From: Planctomyces sp. SH-PL62
Lineage (GTDB): Bacteria; Planctomycetota; Planctomycetia; Planctomycetales; Planctomycetaceae
Length of the DNA: 54,694 nucleotides
Reading direction: 5' to 3'
Assembly (NCBI GenBank): GCA_945905295.1
Contig: CAMDPX010000014.1
Span: 1-54,694, forward strand
How positions within the stretch are numbered: position 1 is the first letter of the stretch; every line of letters starts with the position of its first letter. Positions 16,654 through 24,569 of the stretch are shown here, piece by piece. Below the pieces are notes generated by a model. It did no database searches. It was given only the letters and a program-made list of their open reading frames with translations, and had not been told where the DNA came from. Both the position numbers and the translations under genes were made by a program.

Positions 16654-17397
16654 ATGTCCGCGATTGCTGATCTTCGCACGTTGTATCGTCTGACGGTCGC
16701 GCCGGTGCGGGGCCGAACTCACGCCGAGCGGATGGAGAGTTTTTATTGTCAACAAGCGGGCGACTACGACGCGTTCCGCGAGCGTCTGTTGCCCGGCCGC
16801 CGCGAGTTGATCCAGCAACTTCCGTTGCGCGAGGGTGCCGTTTGGGTGGATCTCGGTGGCGGAACCGGCGCGAATTTGGAGTTCGTGCGCGACCTCGTGC
16901 CCAAGTTGAGCAAGGTCTACGTCGTGGATCTCGCGTCGTCGTTGCTGGAGCAGACGCGGCAGCGTTGCGAGAGAAACGGTTGGACGAACGTGGAAGCGAT
17001 CACGGCCGACGCAACTCGCTTTGAGTTTCCGATCGAAGCGGATGTCGTCACCTGCTCGTACAGCTTGACGATGATTCCCGATTGGTTCGCGGCGGTCGAT
17101 CGAGCGTTCGAGATGCTCAAGCCGGGCGGCGTCTTCGGTGCGGTCGACTTCTATGTTTCACGCAAGCATCCAGAAATCGGGTATGCCAAACATTCCTGGT
17201 TGACTCGGACGTTCTGGCCGACGTGGTTCGCGTTCGACAACGTGCATCTGCATCCCGACCACGTCCGCTACCTGCATCGCCGTTTTGAGTGTCAGCGGTT
17301 CTTGGAATTCACCACGCGACTGCCGTATGTCCCGTTTGCTCGCGTGCCGTGGTATTTATTCGCCGGTCGCAAATCAAACTCAATCGTGCGAACGTAA
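16654..17397 (+). CDS. btaB: BtaB: diacylglycerylhomoserine N-methyltransferase
   Basis: This is the second step of betaine-lipid synthesis, three N-methylations from SAM giving DGTS. The 247-residue class I methyltransferase has the glycine-rich SAM loop VDLGGGTGAN (65-74), the acidic end of strand 2 in VYVVDLASSLL, ITADATRFEFP, and the motif FGAVDFYVSRKHP. The family end PYVPFARVPWYLFAGRK is well conserved. The ATG at 16654 follows AGGAGGTTTTC. The last 106 bases are overlapped on the other strand by the small receiver gene. Pairing with btaA makes the role very likely. Confidence 0.92.
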   Translation: MSAIADLRTLYRLTVAPVRGRTHAERMESFYCQQAGDYDAFRERLLPGRRELIQQLPLREGAVWVDLGGGTGANLEFVRDLVPKLSKVYVVDLASSLLEQTRQRCERNGWTNVEAITADATRFEFPIEADVVTCSYSLTMIPDWFAAVDRAFEMLKPGGVFGAVDFYVSRKHPEIGYAKHSWLTRTFWPTWFAFDNVHLHPDHVRYLHRRFECQRFLEFTTRLPYVPFARVPWYLFAGRKSNSIVRT

Positions 17398-17747
17398 TCC
17401 AGCAGTCGTCCCATCAGGAACGGTTTGCGAAGATAGCGAAACACACAGGGCGATTGGCTTAGCGGGCCGACATTTTCATCGGCCGTGTAACCGGTCAGGA
17501 TCACGGCGGGAGCGCTCCGGTTGCCAGATTCCTCTTGCAGGCAATCGAGCAAGCCATCGGCACCACCCCACGGCATGTCCACCGAGGCAACAATCACGAC
17601 GGGGGATTCGTGACGAATGATCGGCAAGCACTCGACTCCGCCAGACGCGGTGAGCACTCGGTAGTGCCCGGTTTGCCCCAGATAGCTTTGGTAGAGGTCG
17701 GCCCATTCGGGATCGTTGTCGGCAATCAGAATCGTGGGTTTCATCAC
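17292..17747 (-). CDS. Single-domain response regulator (copy 1)
   Basis: This 151-residue stand-alone receiver domain begins PTILIADNDPEWADLYQSYL. Acidic pocket residues are D10 and D12, the phosphoacceptor is D57 (VASVDMPW), and the conserved Thr/Lys lie in VILTGYT and YLRKPF. No output domain follows. It is a close paralogue of the gene at 44504-44941. The two agree up to RxIEFDLR, after which this copy continues with about 23 residues read antisense to the end of btaB. That tail suggests the gene was dropped next to btaB and borrowed a stop there. GAAAGGAC stands before its ATG. Confidence 0.85.
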   Translation of the reverse strand: MMKPTILIADNDPEWADLYQSYLGQTGHYRVLTASGGVECLPIIRHESPVVIVASVDMPWGGADGLLDCLQEESGNRSAPAVILTGYTADENVGPLSQSPCVFRYLRKPFLMGRLLDYVRTIEFDLRPANKYHGTRANGTYGSRVVNSKNR

Positions 17748-18489
17748 GTTGTCCTTTCAAGTGATAGGTGCCTGGCCGATCTTCCATGAGAAATATGAAG
17801 TCGCCGGGAACATTCGTTGAATTCTCATCAACTCCACGGCGGAGAATTTGTCGTTTCGCCCGCCGAAGACTTTCCAGCAACGTTCTTGGATGAGACGCGC
17901 AGGTTGCATTGAGTTCATGACGAAGTCATTGACTGCACATGGGACAGTTTCACCAAGTATTCACACTCCGCTTGTCGGAACTTCGCCGCCGTCGATCAAC
18001 CTCCGATCCTCATCGGGCATTCGCCTTCCCCTGGGCGTTGACGATGTCACTCGCAAGACGAAGTGCCGCGCAGAGAGCACTCCGGCGGACTGAAGTCTTG
18101 CGAGTCTTTCTGCTGGGGACAGTCCTTTTCGGATGAGGCACCATGTTCGACACGTCTGATGTAGCCGAGATGGACTGTCCCTTTTTTCCTTCGCCGGAAG
18201 GTTGAACGCGAATCGTGGGACACGACGCGGACAAACCGGTCGTGGAACCGGAATTCGTGCCGCGGACTTTGCGGCAGCCTCGCACATCTGCGCATTCACG
18301 CCACCACACTTCGCGAGGCACTGCGACGACACTTGGCCAACAGTTCGTAGCTTGCCGGCGTTCGCGAGGGGCGAGCATTGAAACGCGGTGTGTTTCCCGT
18401 ATCGCTCCGCGGCCTCCCGGAAGGTAGCTCTCGCTCTCTCCTTTTTTTCGCTGAGACAGAACAACATCAAGCCCTAAAGGAGTATTCCG
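17748..18489. other. Intergenic region upstream of the receiver-ATPase gene
   Basis: This 742-base stretch contains no convincing gene. Its left end (about 17748-17850) resembles the DNA upstream of the paralogous receiver gene at 44942-45040 (shared runs around CCGATCTT, ATGAA and GAATTCT), so the leader was duplicated with the gene. Inside is the GGGACAGTCC inverted repeat listed separately. TAAAGGAG sits just before the next start. Confidence 0.5.
18116..18181. repeat. Inverted repeat GGGACAGTCC / GGACTGTCCC
   Basis: GGGACAGTCC at 18116-18125 and GGACTGTCCC at 18172-18181 are perfect 10-bp inverted arms, each followed by a pyrimidine run (TTTTC and TTTTTTCC). The pattern resembles the REP-like sequences left by IS200-related transposases, but no transposase gene is nearby. 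Confidence 0.6.
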
Positions 18490-19425
18490 ATGCCGACGCT
18501 TTTCGTCGTGGATGATTCCGCCATGGACCGCAAGCTGGCGGGATCGGTGCTGGAGAAATTGGAGGATGCCAATGTTTGTTATTTCAGCAACGGCGTACTG
18601 GCTCTCGAGCAACTCCCGCTGTTGAGGCCCGATCTGGTTCTCAGCGACATTCAGATGCCGGACTTGGATGGCTGGCAGTTGATGAGAGAACTGCATCGTC
18701 GGCACCCAAGCTTGCCGGTGGTGCTGATGACGCACCAAGGCTGCGAGGATACGGCGATTCGAGCTCTGGAAGCCTCGGCCGCCGGTTACGTTCCGAAGCG
18801 GAGTTTGCTGCAAGACCTCGGCGGCACGGTCGAGCGAGTCCTCGCGAAAGCGTTCCACGAATGCCAGGCATCGCGTGTGATGCGGCGTGTCAGCCAGCAA
18901 GAAGCGACCTTCGTTCTGGAAAACGACGTCCATCTGCTCACCGCGCTGGCGACGCAACTGAGCGTGTCGGTGCAGAGTCTTTGGCAATGTGACGAAGTCC
19001 AAATCCTGCGGATCGGCATGGCCATCGAAGAAGCCCTGTTCAACGCTTGCCTTCACGGCAACCTGGAACTCTCGTCGTCTCTGCGTGATCAGGACGAGGA
19101 TTTGTACCAGCAACTCGCTCGCGAGCGGGCACAGCAGTCTCCGTTTGCTCAACGACGGATCAACGTGCAGTTTCAATGCGGACTGCGATCGTTCCAATGC
19201 ATCATCCGTGATGAAGGCTCGGGCTTCGATCCGATCTTGCTACCCAATCCGTTCTCCGAAGAATCACTGGCTCGGCCCAGTGGTCGCGGACTGACACTGA
19301 TTCGCTCCTTTATGGACGAGGTGCGTTTCAACGACCAAGGCAACGAGATCACGCTCTTCAAGCGCCGTCCGCCGCTGGCAGCGCGAGTCCACAACCGCGA
19401 TGAACTCACCTACGCCGGCCGTTGA
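18490..19425 (+). CDS. Receiver-HATPase fusion (RsbW-like), copy 1
   Basis: The predicted protein has 311 residues. Residues 1-120 form a receiver domain (VVDDSAMDRKLAG; phosphoacceptor D53 in LVLSDIQMPDLDGWQL; MTHQG; VPKRS). Residues about 150-300 are a serine-kinase-type GHKL ATPase: N box GMAIEEALFNACLHGNLEL, G1 RDEGSGFDP, G2 [15 protein letters not shown]. RsbW-type ATPases bind or phosphorylate anti-anti-sigma factors, so a phosphorelay input coupled to partner switching is plausible. A paralogue at 34557-35507 is encoded with a hybrid histidine kinase. AAAGGAG precedes the ATG. No STAS or sigma factor gene is adjacent. Confidence 0.85.
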   Translation: MPTLFVVDDSAMDRKLAGSVLEKLEDANVCYFSNGVLALEQLPLLRPDLVLSDIQMPDLDGWQLMRELHRRHPSLPVVLMTHQGCEDTAIRALEASAAGYVPKRSLLQDLGGTVERVLAKAFHECQASRVMRRVSQQEATFVLENDVHLLTALATQLSVSVQSLWQCDEVQILRIGMAIEEALFNACLHGNLELSSSLRDQDEDLYQQLARERAQQSPFAQRRINVQFQCGLRSFQCIIRDEGSGFDPILLPNPFSEESLARPSGRGLTLIRSFMDEVRFNDQGNEITLFKRRPPLAARVHNRDELTYAGR

Positions 19426-19449
19426 TGTGATTGACCTCTGGCTTTGGTC

Positions 19450-19520
19450 AGCCGGAACGCGCTTGCGTCCGGTTCGGACACAAGAACCAACGCCAAACCG
19501 GACGCTAGCGCGTTCCGGCT
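19450..19520. repeat. Palindromic repeat family B, copy 1
   Basis: Left arm AGCCGGAACGCGCTTGCGTC, right arm ending GACGCTAGCGCGTTCCGGCT, with further pairing of CGGTT/AACCG around a loop of about 20 bases. It lies between the stops of two convergent genes and could serve as a bidirectional terminator or mRNA end. Further copies are at 24470 and 38280. Confidence 0.85.
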
Positions 19521-19534
19521 CATCATCGCACCGA

Positions 19535-22500
19535 TCATTCTGTCGTCACCGGCTTCGCGGTCTTAGGTCTCGGAGCGACGCGGTTCTTCGGCTGCCAGTT
19601 TTCCAGATTCCAGAGGTGCAGCTTGTTTTCTTCTCCGAGCGTTGCCAGCACGCGACCGTCGGACGACAGAGCCAGTGCTTTCACGGGGCCGAGTTGAGCG
19701 GGGAAGATCGCCGCGTCTTTGTCGAGCCGCAGATTCCAGAGCGTGACTTGTCCCGTCTCATCGCCTTGGGCCAGCCAAGTTCCGTCGGCGGACCACGCAA
19801 CCGATTGGCGATCTTTGAGTCCGTTGTTCAACTCAACGGATCGCAGCAAGCGACCGTTCGAGGTGTCCACAATCCCCAATCCCTTCGAGTTGATCGCGGC
19901 CAACTGCGACCCTTTCCCACCGACGAACCACAGCGGCACGGGCGGCTGTGCGTCGTCGATAATCGGCTGAGTCGCTTTGGAATTGACTCCCGTTTCTTTC
20001 GTCCATTTCGCCCCTTTCTTCTGCCACAGCGTCAGCCGATAGTCGCCACTGCCGTAGGAACCATGCGTCAGCAGAGATCGTCCGTCCGAGGAAAATCGCA
20101 GTGTCGTCAGCCCGCGGTCGCGATTCTCGGATTGTGTCCCTTGTAGCCAGGGAGCCGAGTGCGGTTGCTCTTCGATCGTGGCCTGCACCGCCAGCGTCGT
20201 GGCATCCAAGATCAACAGCCGATGCAACTGCCGCTCGCGGATCGCGACCGCTAACGAAGTTCCGTCCGGTGCGAAAGCGATGGCGGTTGTCAGACCCTCA
20301 TACGCTTCGTGAGATTTGATTTCCGAAAGTGTCGCGGTCTCGAACAATCGCAACACCTTGGTTGCGGATTGGACGGAGCCGGCATAGCCGATCGCCAAGT
20401 GCCGACCATCGGGCGCGGTGGCGATCGCGCTGATGGATTCTGGTGCCAAGCCGCTCAGTGTTCGCGATTCGCCGGTTGGCAAGGAGAAGACTTGCCCGCT
20501 CGACGACAACACTTGATTGGTGGAATCCATAATCGCACAGGTGCCCACCGGGGATCGCAGGTCGTCCCAATGCCGCAACAACGCTTGCGTCGCGATGTCC
20601 CAAACCCACAGTTGCGACGCCGCCGAGTCAGCCGATTTGCGGCGCTGGTCGGCCAAGTCGTTGCCGACGGTCGATGTGGTTGCCGTCAGCGATTCGGCAT
20701 CCCCGTGAATCGACAACTGCACGGTGCGCGGTCCCATTCGGTTCTGCGACGCGGGTCCGGCGACGAATTGAAAACTGGTCGTCAGCGTCCCCAGCAGTTT
20801 CGGACGTTCGGTGCGTTCCTGCGACACGGGAATCGTCTTGAGTCGGCTGATTTGTTTCTTGAGGTCCGCCTTGAGGAAGTCGCTCGCCGCGCTCGCCAGT
20901 TGTTTCTCCAGCGCGACGACCTGCGCGGCCTTCGCCAATTCGCTCTCTTCGGCTGTCGGGTCAGTCGCTTTCAAGAGCGGTTGCCGAGCCGCTGCGCGAG
21001 CCTCGTGTGAAGCGGCGTTCCGCAACTCGGTCTGGGACAGAGCGGTCTCCGATCCGTCGCCGTTTTCTGTGCCGACAGGAATCGACTCACCGCCAGCGTT
21101 CAAGACTGCCGGTGGAGTGATGAATTGAAACGCTCGCTCGATTTCCGGTGGGGATGGGTCGTCATCTCCCGTGTTGCCACGCATGCGTGGCTTGATCCGA
21201 ACCACTCCGGCACGATCGCGAATGAAGAGCCGCTTGTCCCCCTCCAGAAAGCGCACTTCGACAACCACGTCCTTCGAGCCATCATGCTTTTCGACGATCT
21301 GTCCCGTTGCCAAATCCCACACGCGGACGAGTTTGTCTTTGCCACCCGTCGCCACAAAGTGACCATCCGAGGAAACCGCCACCGACAGCACGAGGTCCGG
21401 GTGCTCCAGGATGTTTTTCGGCTTCGACTCTTTCGTCGCGCCTTTCTGGACTGCGGCGGGATTGGTCTTGGTCGGCTTCGTCTCTATCGCGGAGACCTTT
21501 TGGGGATCGGCCGGGTTGGTCTTGGCTGGCTTCGTTTCGCTCTCGCCAACATCAGGTTCCGGAGCATCGGCCGACCACCACCGCACGAACTTGTCCAAGC
21601 AGGCGGCCGCCACGATCTTGCCGTCGGCCGAGAGGCCCACGTCAGTGATTTGATCGGGCGATTCGGACCACGTTCGCGTGACGGTCCCGGTCTTCGTGTC
21701 CCACAAACAAACGCGATGATCGCTGCCGCCGCTGGCGATCCAGAGGTCGTCGGCGGAAATCTCGAGGTCCGTGACGATTCCATCGTGCGCCGGCAGTTTG
21801 GCTCCCAGTTTGATGGCCAGCCGAGCGGCTGGCTCGCGCGCGGCGTCCTCCGATTGAGTGACCGCTGCGACCGAACAGATTCGCAGACTGCCGTCCGCAC
21901 CGCCGCAAAGAATCCATTGGCCCTGCCGATCGGCGGCCAAGGACCAAACTCCGCTTTGCTCGGTGTCGATACTGCCAAGCAATGCCTGAGCCGCACGTCG
22001 CGACTCGCGCGCAAAGCGGTCCAAACCGGCGACAGGTTCGATCGTCCACAATCGCAGCCAGCCAGCGTCCGCCGCACCGATGATCCACTGTCGAGCCGGA
22101 CCATAGACGAGTCCCGTCGTCAGGCCAGTCTTGCCAACGAACTCATGCGACAACTGCCCGGTGGGGACGTCGTGCCAACTTACTCGGCTCAGATTGGCCG
22201 CCGTCAGCACCGCGAGTCCATCCGCAGAGCCGGTCTGCCGTCGCTTCGCGATCAACCACTCACGCAGTTCCGGAGACAACGGCTTCCAAGCCACTTCCGG
22301 AGACTCTGCAACAGTCTCGGCGGTCTTGGCGGGAGCTGCCGGAGCGTTGCCATCGCGAGTCTGGCTCGGATTGGATTTGTCATCGGACTCCGACTTAGCG
22401 GCAATGGCCGTCGGATCCATCTTGGCGGAAGGTTGGCTGGCTGGAGAAACGGCCTTGGTATCCGCTTTGACCGCGTCCCTAGCGGATTCTGAAGGCTTCG

Positions 22501-22678
22501 TCGGGGCCTCCGAATTCGGGGCCGGGCCGGGATCTTTTTTGGCTAACTTCGGATCGATCGTTCGAGTCGGGCCAAAGTCCTGATTGCCGCCACCACAACC
22601 GCCAAGCAGGCAGATCGAGAGCAAGCTCAGTCTCAACCATCGCCTCACGAAACGCGCAAAAGTTTCAGAAGTCTCCAT
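19535..22678 (-). CDS. Large WD40-repeat lipoprotein
   Basis: The predicted protein has 1047 residues. The N-terminus LRLSLLSICLLGGCGGG is a lipoprotein signal with lipobox LGGC, so it is anchored in a membrane facing the periplasm or exterior. A Pro/Ala/Lys-rich linker (about 35-135) follows. WD40 blades then run from about 150 to 480 (SADDLWIASGGSDHRVCLWDTKTG; LVRVWDLATGQ). A helical, partly coiled-coil region is near 570-620 (LEKQLASAASDFLKADLKKQISRLK), and a second set of blades runs from about 690 to the end (LASHLWVWD-like; GQVTLWNLRLDK; KLHLWNLENW). Possibly a two-propeller scaffold. It is convergent with the receiver-ATPase gene and divergent from the kinase gene. Confidence 0.88.
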   Translation of the reverse strand: METSETFARFVRRWLRLSLLSICLLGGCGGGNQDFGPTRTIDPKLAKKDPGPAPNSEAPTKPSESARDAVKADTKAVSPASQPSAKMDPTAIAAKSESDDKSNPSQTRDGNAPAAPAKTAETVAESPEVAWKPLSPELREWLIAKRRQTGSADGLAVLTAANLSRVSWHDVPTGQLSHEFVGKTGLTTGLVYGPARQWIIGAADAGWLRLWTIEPVAGLDRFARESRRAAQALLGSIDTEQSGVWSLAADRQGQWILCGGADGSLRICSVAAVTQSEDAAREPAARLAIKLGAKLPAHDGIVTDLEISADDLWIASGGSDHRVCLWDTKTGTVTRTWSESPDQITDVGLSADGKIVAAACLDKFVRWWSADAPEPDVGESETKPAKTNPADPQKVSAIETKPTKTNPAAVQKGATKESKPKNILEHPDLVLSVAVSSDGHFVATGGKDKLVRVWDLATGQIVEKHDGSKDVVVEVRFLEGDKRLFIRDRAGVVRIKPRMRGNTGDDDPSPPEIERAFQFITPPAVLNAGGESIPVGTENGDGSETALSQTELRNAASHEARAAARQPLLKATDPTAEESELAKAAQVVALEKQLASAASDFLKADLKKQISRLKTIPVSQERTERPKLLGTLTTSFQFVAGPASQNRMGPRTVQLSIHGDAESLTATTSTVGNDLADQRRKSADSAASQLWVWDIATQALLRHWDDLRSPVGTCAIMDSTNQVLSSSGQVFSLPTGESRTLSGLAPESISAIATAPDGRHLAIGYAGSVQSATKVLRLFETATLSEIKSHEAYEGLTTAIAFAPDGTSLAVAIRERQLHRLLILDATTLAVQATIEEQPHSAPWLQGTQSENRDRGLTTLRFSSDGRSLLTHGSYGSGDYRLTLWQKKGAKWTKETGVNSKATQPIIDDAQPPVPLWFVGGKGSQLAAINSKGLGIVDTSNGRLLRSVELNNGLKDRQSVAWSADGTWLAQGDETGQVTLWNLRLDKDAAIFPAQLGPVKALALSSDGRVLATLGEENKLHLWNLENWQPKNRVAPRPKTAKPVTTE

Positions 22679-22857
22679 GACGTCGGTTCCTGGCCCTTTA
22701 AGCGGAATCTTGAAAGCAGAATGGGTATCCGGCGCGCGTGAAAAATCCGTGAAGAAATCGTGAGGGATCGGCGGGGCCGCGCGGCCGCCGCAGTTCGTGA
22801 GAACTCAATCAAGCATTCGCACATTTTTCATGGAACGATGTCAGCATCCCGCCTCTT

Positions 22858-22916
22858 GCTCGTAGTGCCCCCATTGATGGGGCGAGCCTGACCCGATCAA
22901 TCGGGTCACTACGAGC
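22858..22916. repeat. Palindromic repeat G in the WD40/kinase gap
   Basis: Outer arms GCTCGTAGTG (22858) and CACTACGAGC (ending 22916) match perfectly. Within them are two small hairpins, CCCCATTGATGGGG and CCCGATCAATCGGG, giving a cruciform with two side stems. It lies 30 bases before the kinase start, inside its likely promoter or leader. Confidence 0.8.
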
Positions 22917-22945
22917 GATGATGTCTAGCAGAGCTTGGAGTCCAC

Positions 22946-24448
22946 ATGACCGCGACCGCGACCGTCAACACACAGGGATTAGTGGGAGAGATCATTGGCA
23001 GCGGCCGTTACGACATGCGCGAACTGCTGGGCGGCGGCAGCATGGGGTATGTCTATCGAGCGTATGATCGGCGGCTGGAGACGGACGTCGTCGTCAAGAT
23101 TCCCCGGAGGCACAAGCTCGGTAATCCGGATTCACTGAAGCGGTTTCGCCAGGAATCCAAGTTCCTGGTGAAGCTCAATCATCCGCACGTCGTCAGCATT
23201 TTGGATGTCGGCGAACACGACGGAGTGCCGTTCTTCGTGATGCCCTTTATCAATGGAGGCAGTCTTCGCTCGCGGCAAAAGAATGAACTCGGCATTCAGA
23301 AACCGCTCAAGCCGGCCTCGTTGCGAAGTTGGTTGCGCGAGATCGCCAAGGCGCTGGACTTCATTCATTCTCAGGAGTGCATTCATCGCGACGTGAAGCC
23401 GGACAACATCCTGTTCGACGAACACGGTCATGCGTTTCTGAGCGACTTTGGACTGTCGAAAGTCGTACGCTCGGCCGAGACCGACGACCCCAGCCAGACA
23501 GCGGCCGGAGCAATTGTCGGCACGCCGCTGTTCACCGCGCCGGAATTGGTGCTGGGTGAGCCGATCGACGGGCGAGCCGATCAATACTCGTTGGCGTTGA
23601 CGGTTTATGACACTTTGGCTGGCACGAATCCGTTCTTGGGAGCGAGTTCGAGCGCCACTTTGGTTAATCAAACCGCGATCGACCCACCGCCATTGATGGA
23701 ATGGAATCCGAGCGTCAGCCACGAAGTTTGGCGAGTCGTCCGAAAGGGATTGGCCAAATGCCCCGAGGACCGTTTCCGTACGTGCGTCGCTTTCGCCGAC
23801 GCGGTTTTGGCGGCGTTGCCGGCGAGTGAATCCTCGCAGTCGTCCGCGACGCGCACCGGGCCGAAGAATTCGGGACGTCGCTCGTCAGCGACGAATCGGA
23901 TGGCCGAGACGTCGATCAGTTTGCGACTCGAGGACGGCGCGCCAGGTCGCGAATTGTCACGCAGCGCGATGTCGATGGTCCGTTCGCCATCGAACACCGT
24001 TTCGGCCACTCAGAAAACACAATATGTGGTCACTGCTCGGACGCCGATCGTCAAAGCCAAGACCAACTGTCCGGGCTGTGCGGCCAATCTCAACCTGCAG
24101 CCGGCGTTTGCAGGCAAGAAGGCGACTTGCCAGAAGTGCGGATGCCGATTGCTGATCTCGGCCGACTTCAGCGAAGTCCGCCAGTTCGAATTGGTCGCCG
24201 TCCGCAACGTCGCCGAGTCGTCCGCGACGAACAGTCCGTCGTCCACCGCGAATTCAGGTGAATTCGATCTGGTCTTGGGCCAAGTGGTCTTTGGTTGGAA
24301 GCTGAACCGCCAATGGGCACTGGGACTCGCAGGGCTGCTGATCCTGTTATTGTTGTTGCTTACGATGTATTTCACAGACAAAGCGTCGCAGAGTGAACGT
24401 GTTCGTTTGCGGGAGCAGTTCCGGGCGAGGACCATGGAAGGGGAGTAG
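22946..24448 (+). CDS. Membrane Ser/Thr protein kinase with zinc ribbon
   Basis: This 500-residue Hanks-type kinase has the G loop LLGGGSMGYVY (about 27-37), catalytic Lys K51 (VVVKIPR), HRDVKPDN (H147-N154), DFG (167-169), the activation segment ending GTPLFTAPE, and DQYSLALTVYDTLAG. A Ser-rich linker (about 290-365) follows. Next come a CPGC/CQKC zinc ribbon (C375, C378, C395, C398) and one transmembrane helix near 450-468 (LGLAGLLILLLLLLTMYF). The kinase and ribbon are therefore cytoplasmic with a short exterior tail. The next gene encodes tandem FHA domains, which bind phosphothreonine and may be its partner or substrate. Confidence 0.93.
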   Translation: MTATATVNTQGLVGEIIGSGRYDMRELLGGGSMGYVYRAYDRRLETDVVVKIPRRHKLGNPDSLKRFRQESKFLVKLNHPHVVSILDVGEHDGVPFFVMPFINGGSLRSRQKNELGIQKPLKPASLRSWLREIAKALDFIHSQECIHRDVKPDNILFDEHGHAFLSDFGLSKVVRSAETDDPSQTAAGAIVGTPLFTAPELVLGEPIDGRADQYSLALTVYDTLAGTNPFLGASSSATLVNQTAIDPPPLMEWNPSVSHEVWRVVRKGLAKCPEDRFRTCVAFADAVLAALPASESSQSSATRTGPKNSGRRSSATNRMAETSISLRLEDGAPGRELSRSAMSMVRSPSNTVSATQKTQYVVTARTPIVKAKTNCPGCAANLNLQPAFAGKKATCQKCGCRLLISADFSEVRQFELVAVRNVAESSATNSPSSTANSGEFDLVLGQVVFGWKLNRQWALGLAGLLILLLLLLTMYFTDKASQSERVRLREQFRARTMEGE

Positions 24449-24469
24449 TCGGCGGCGTTCGAAGTTTTG

Positions 24470-24539
24470 AGCCGGAACGCGCTAGCGTCCGGTTCGGACA
24501 CACGACCAGCAACAAACCGGACGCTAGCGCGTTGCGGCT
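24470..24539. repeat. Palindromic repeat family B, copy 2
   Basis: Arms AGCCGGAACGCGCTAGCGTC and GACGCTAGCGCGTTGCGGCT, with one mismatch in the last block. It lies between the kinase stop and the FHA gene start (24570), so any shared transcript would carry this hairpin between the two genes. Confidence 0.85.
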
Positions 24540-24569
24540 TATCAGCGGGGCGAACAGAGGGAGTTGCTT

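Noticed and set aside
18010-19197. 395-codon minus-strand open frame over the receiver-ATPase gene
   Set aside because: It runs antisense through the receiver and ATPase motifs and through an intergenic inverted repeat; no family resemblance.
21125-22492. 455-codon plus-strand open frame over the WD40 lipoprotein
   Set aside because: It is the complement of WD40 blades with Arg-rich composition and no start signal.
22858-22916. CRISPR-like repeated hairpins
   Set aside because: The palindromes are dispersed, lack regular spacers and have no cas genes nearby.
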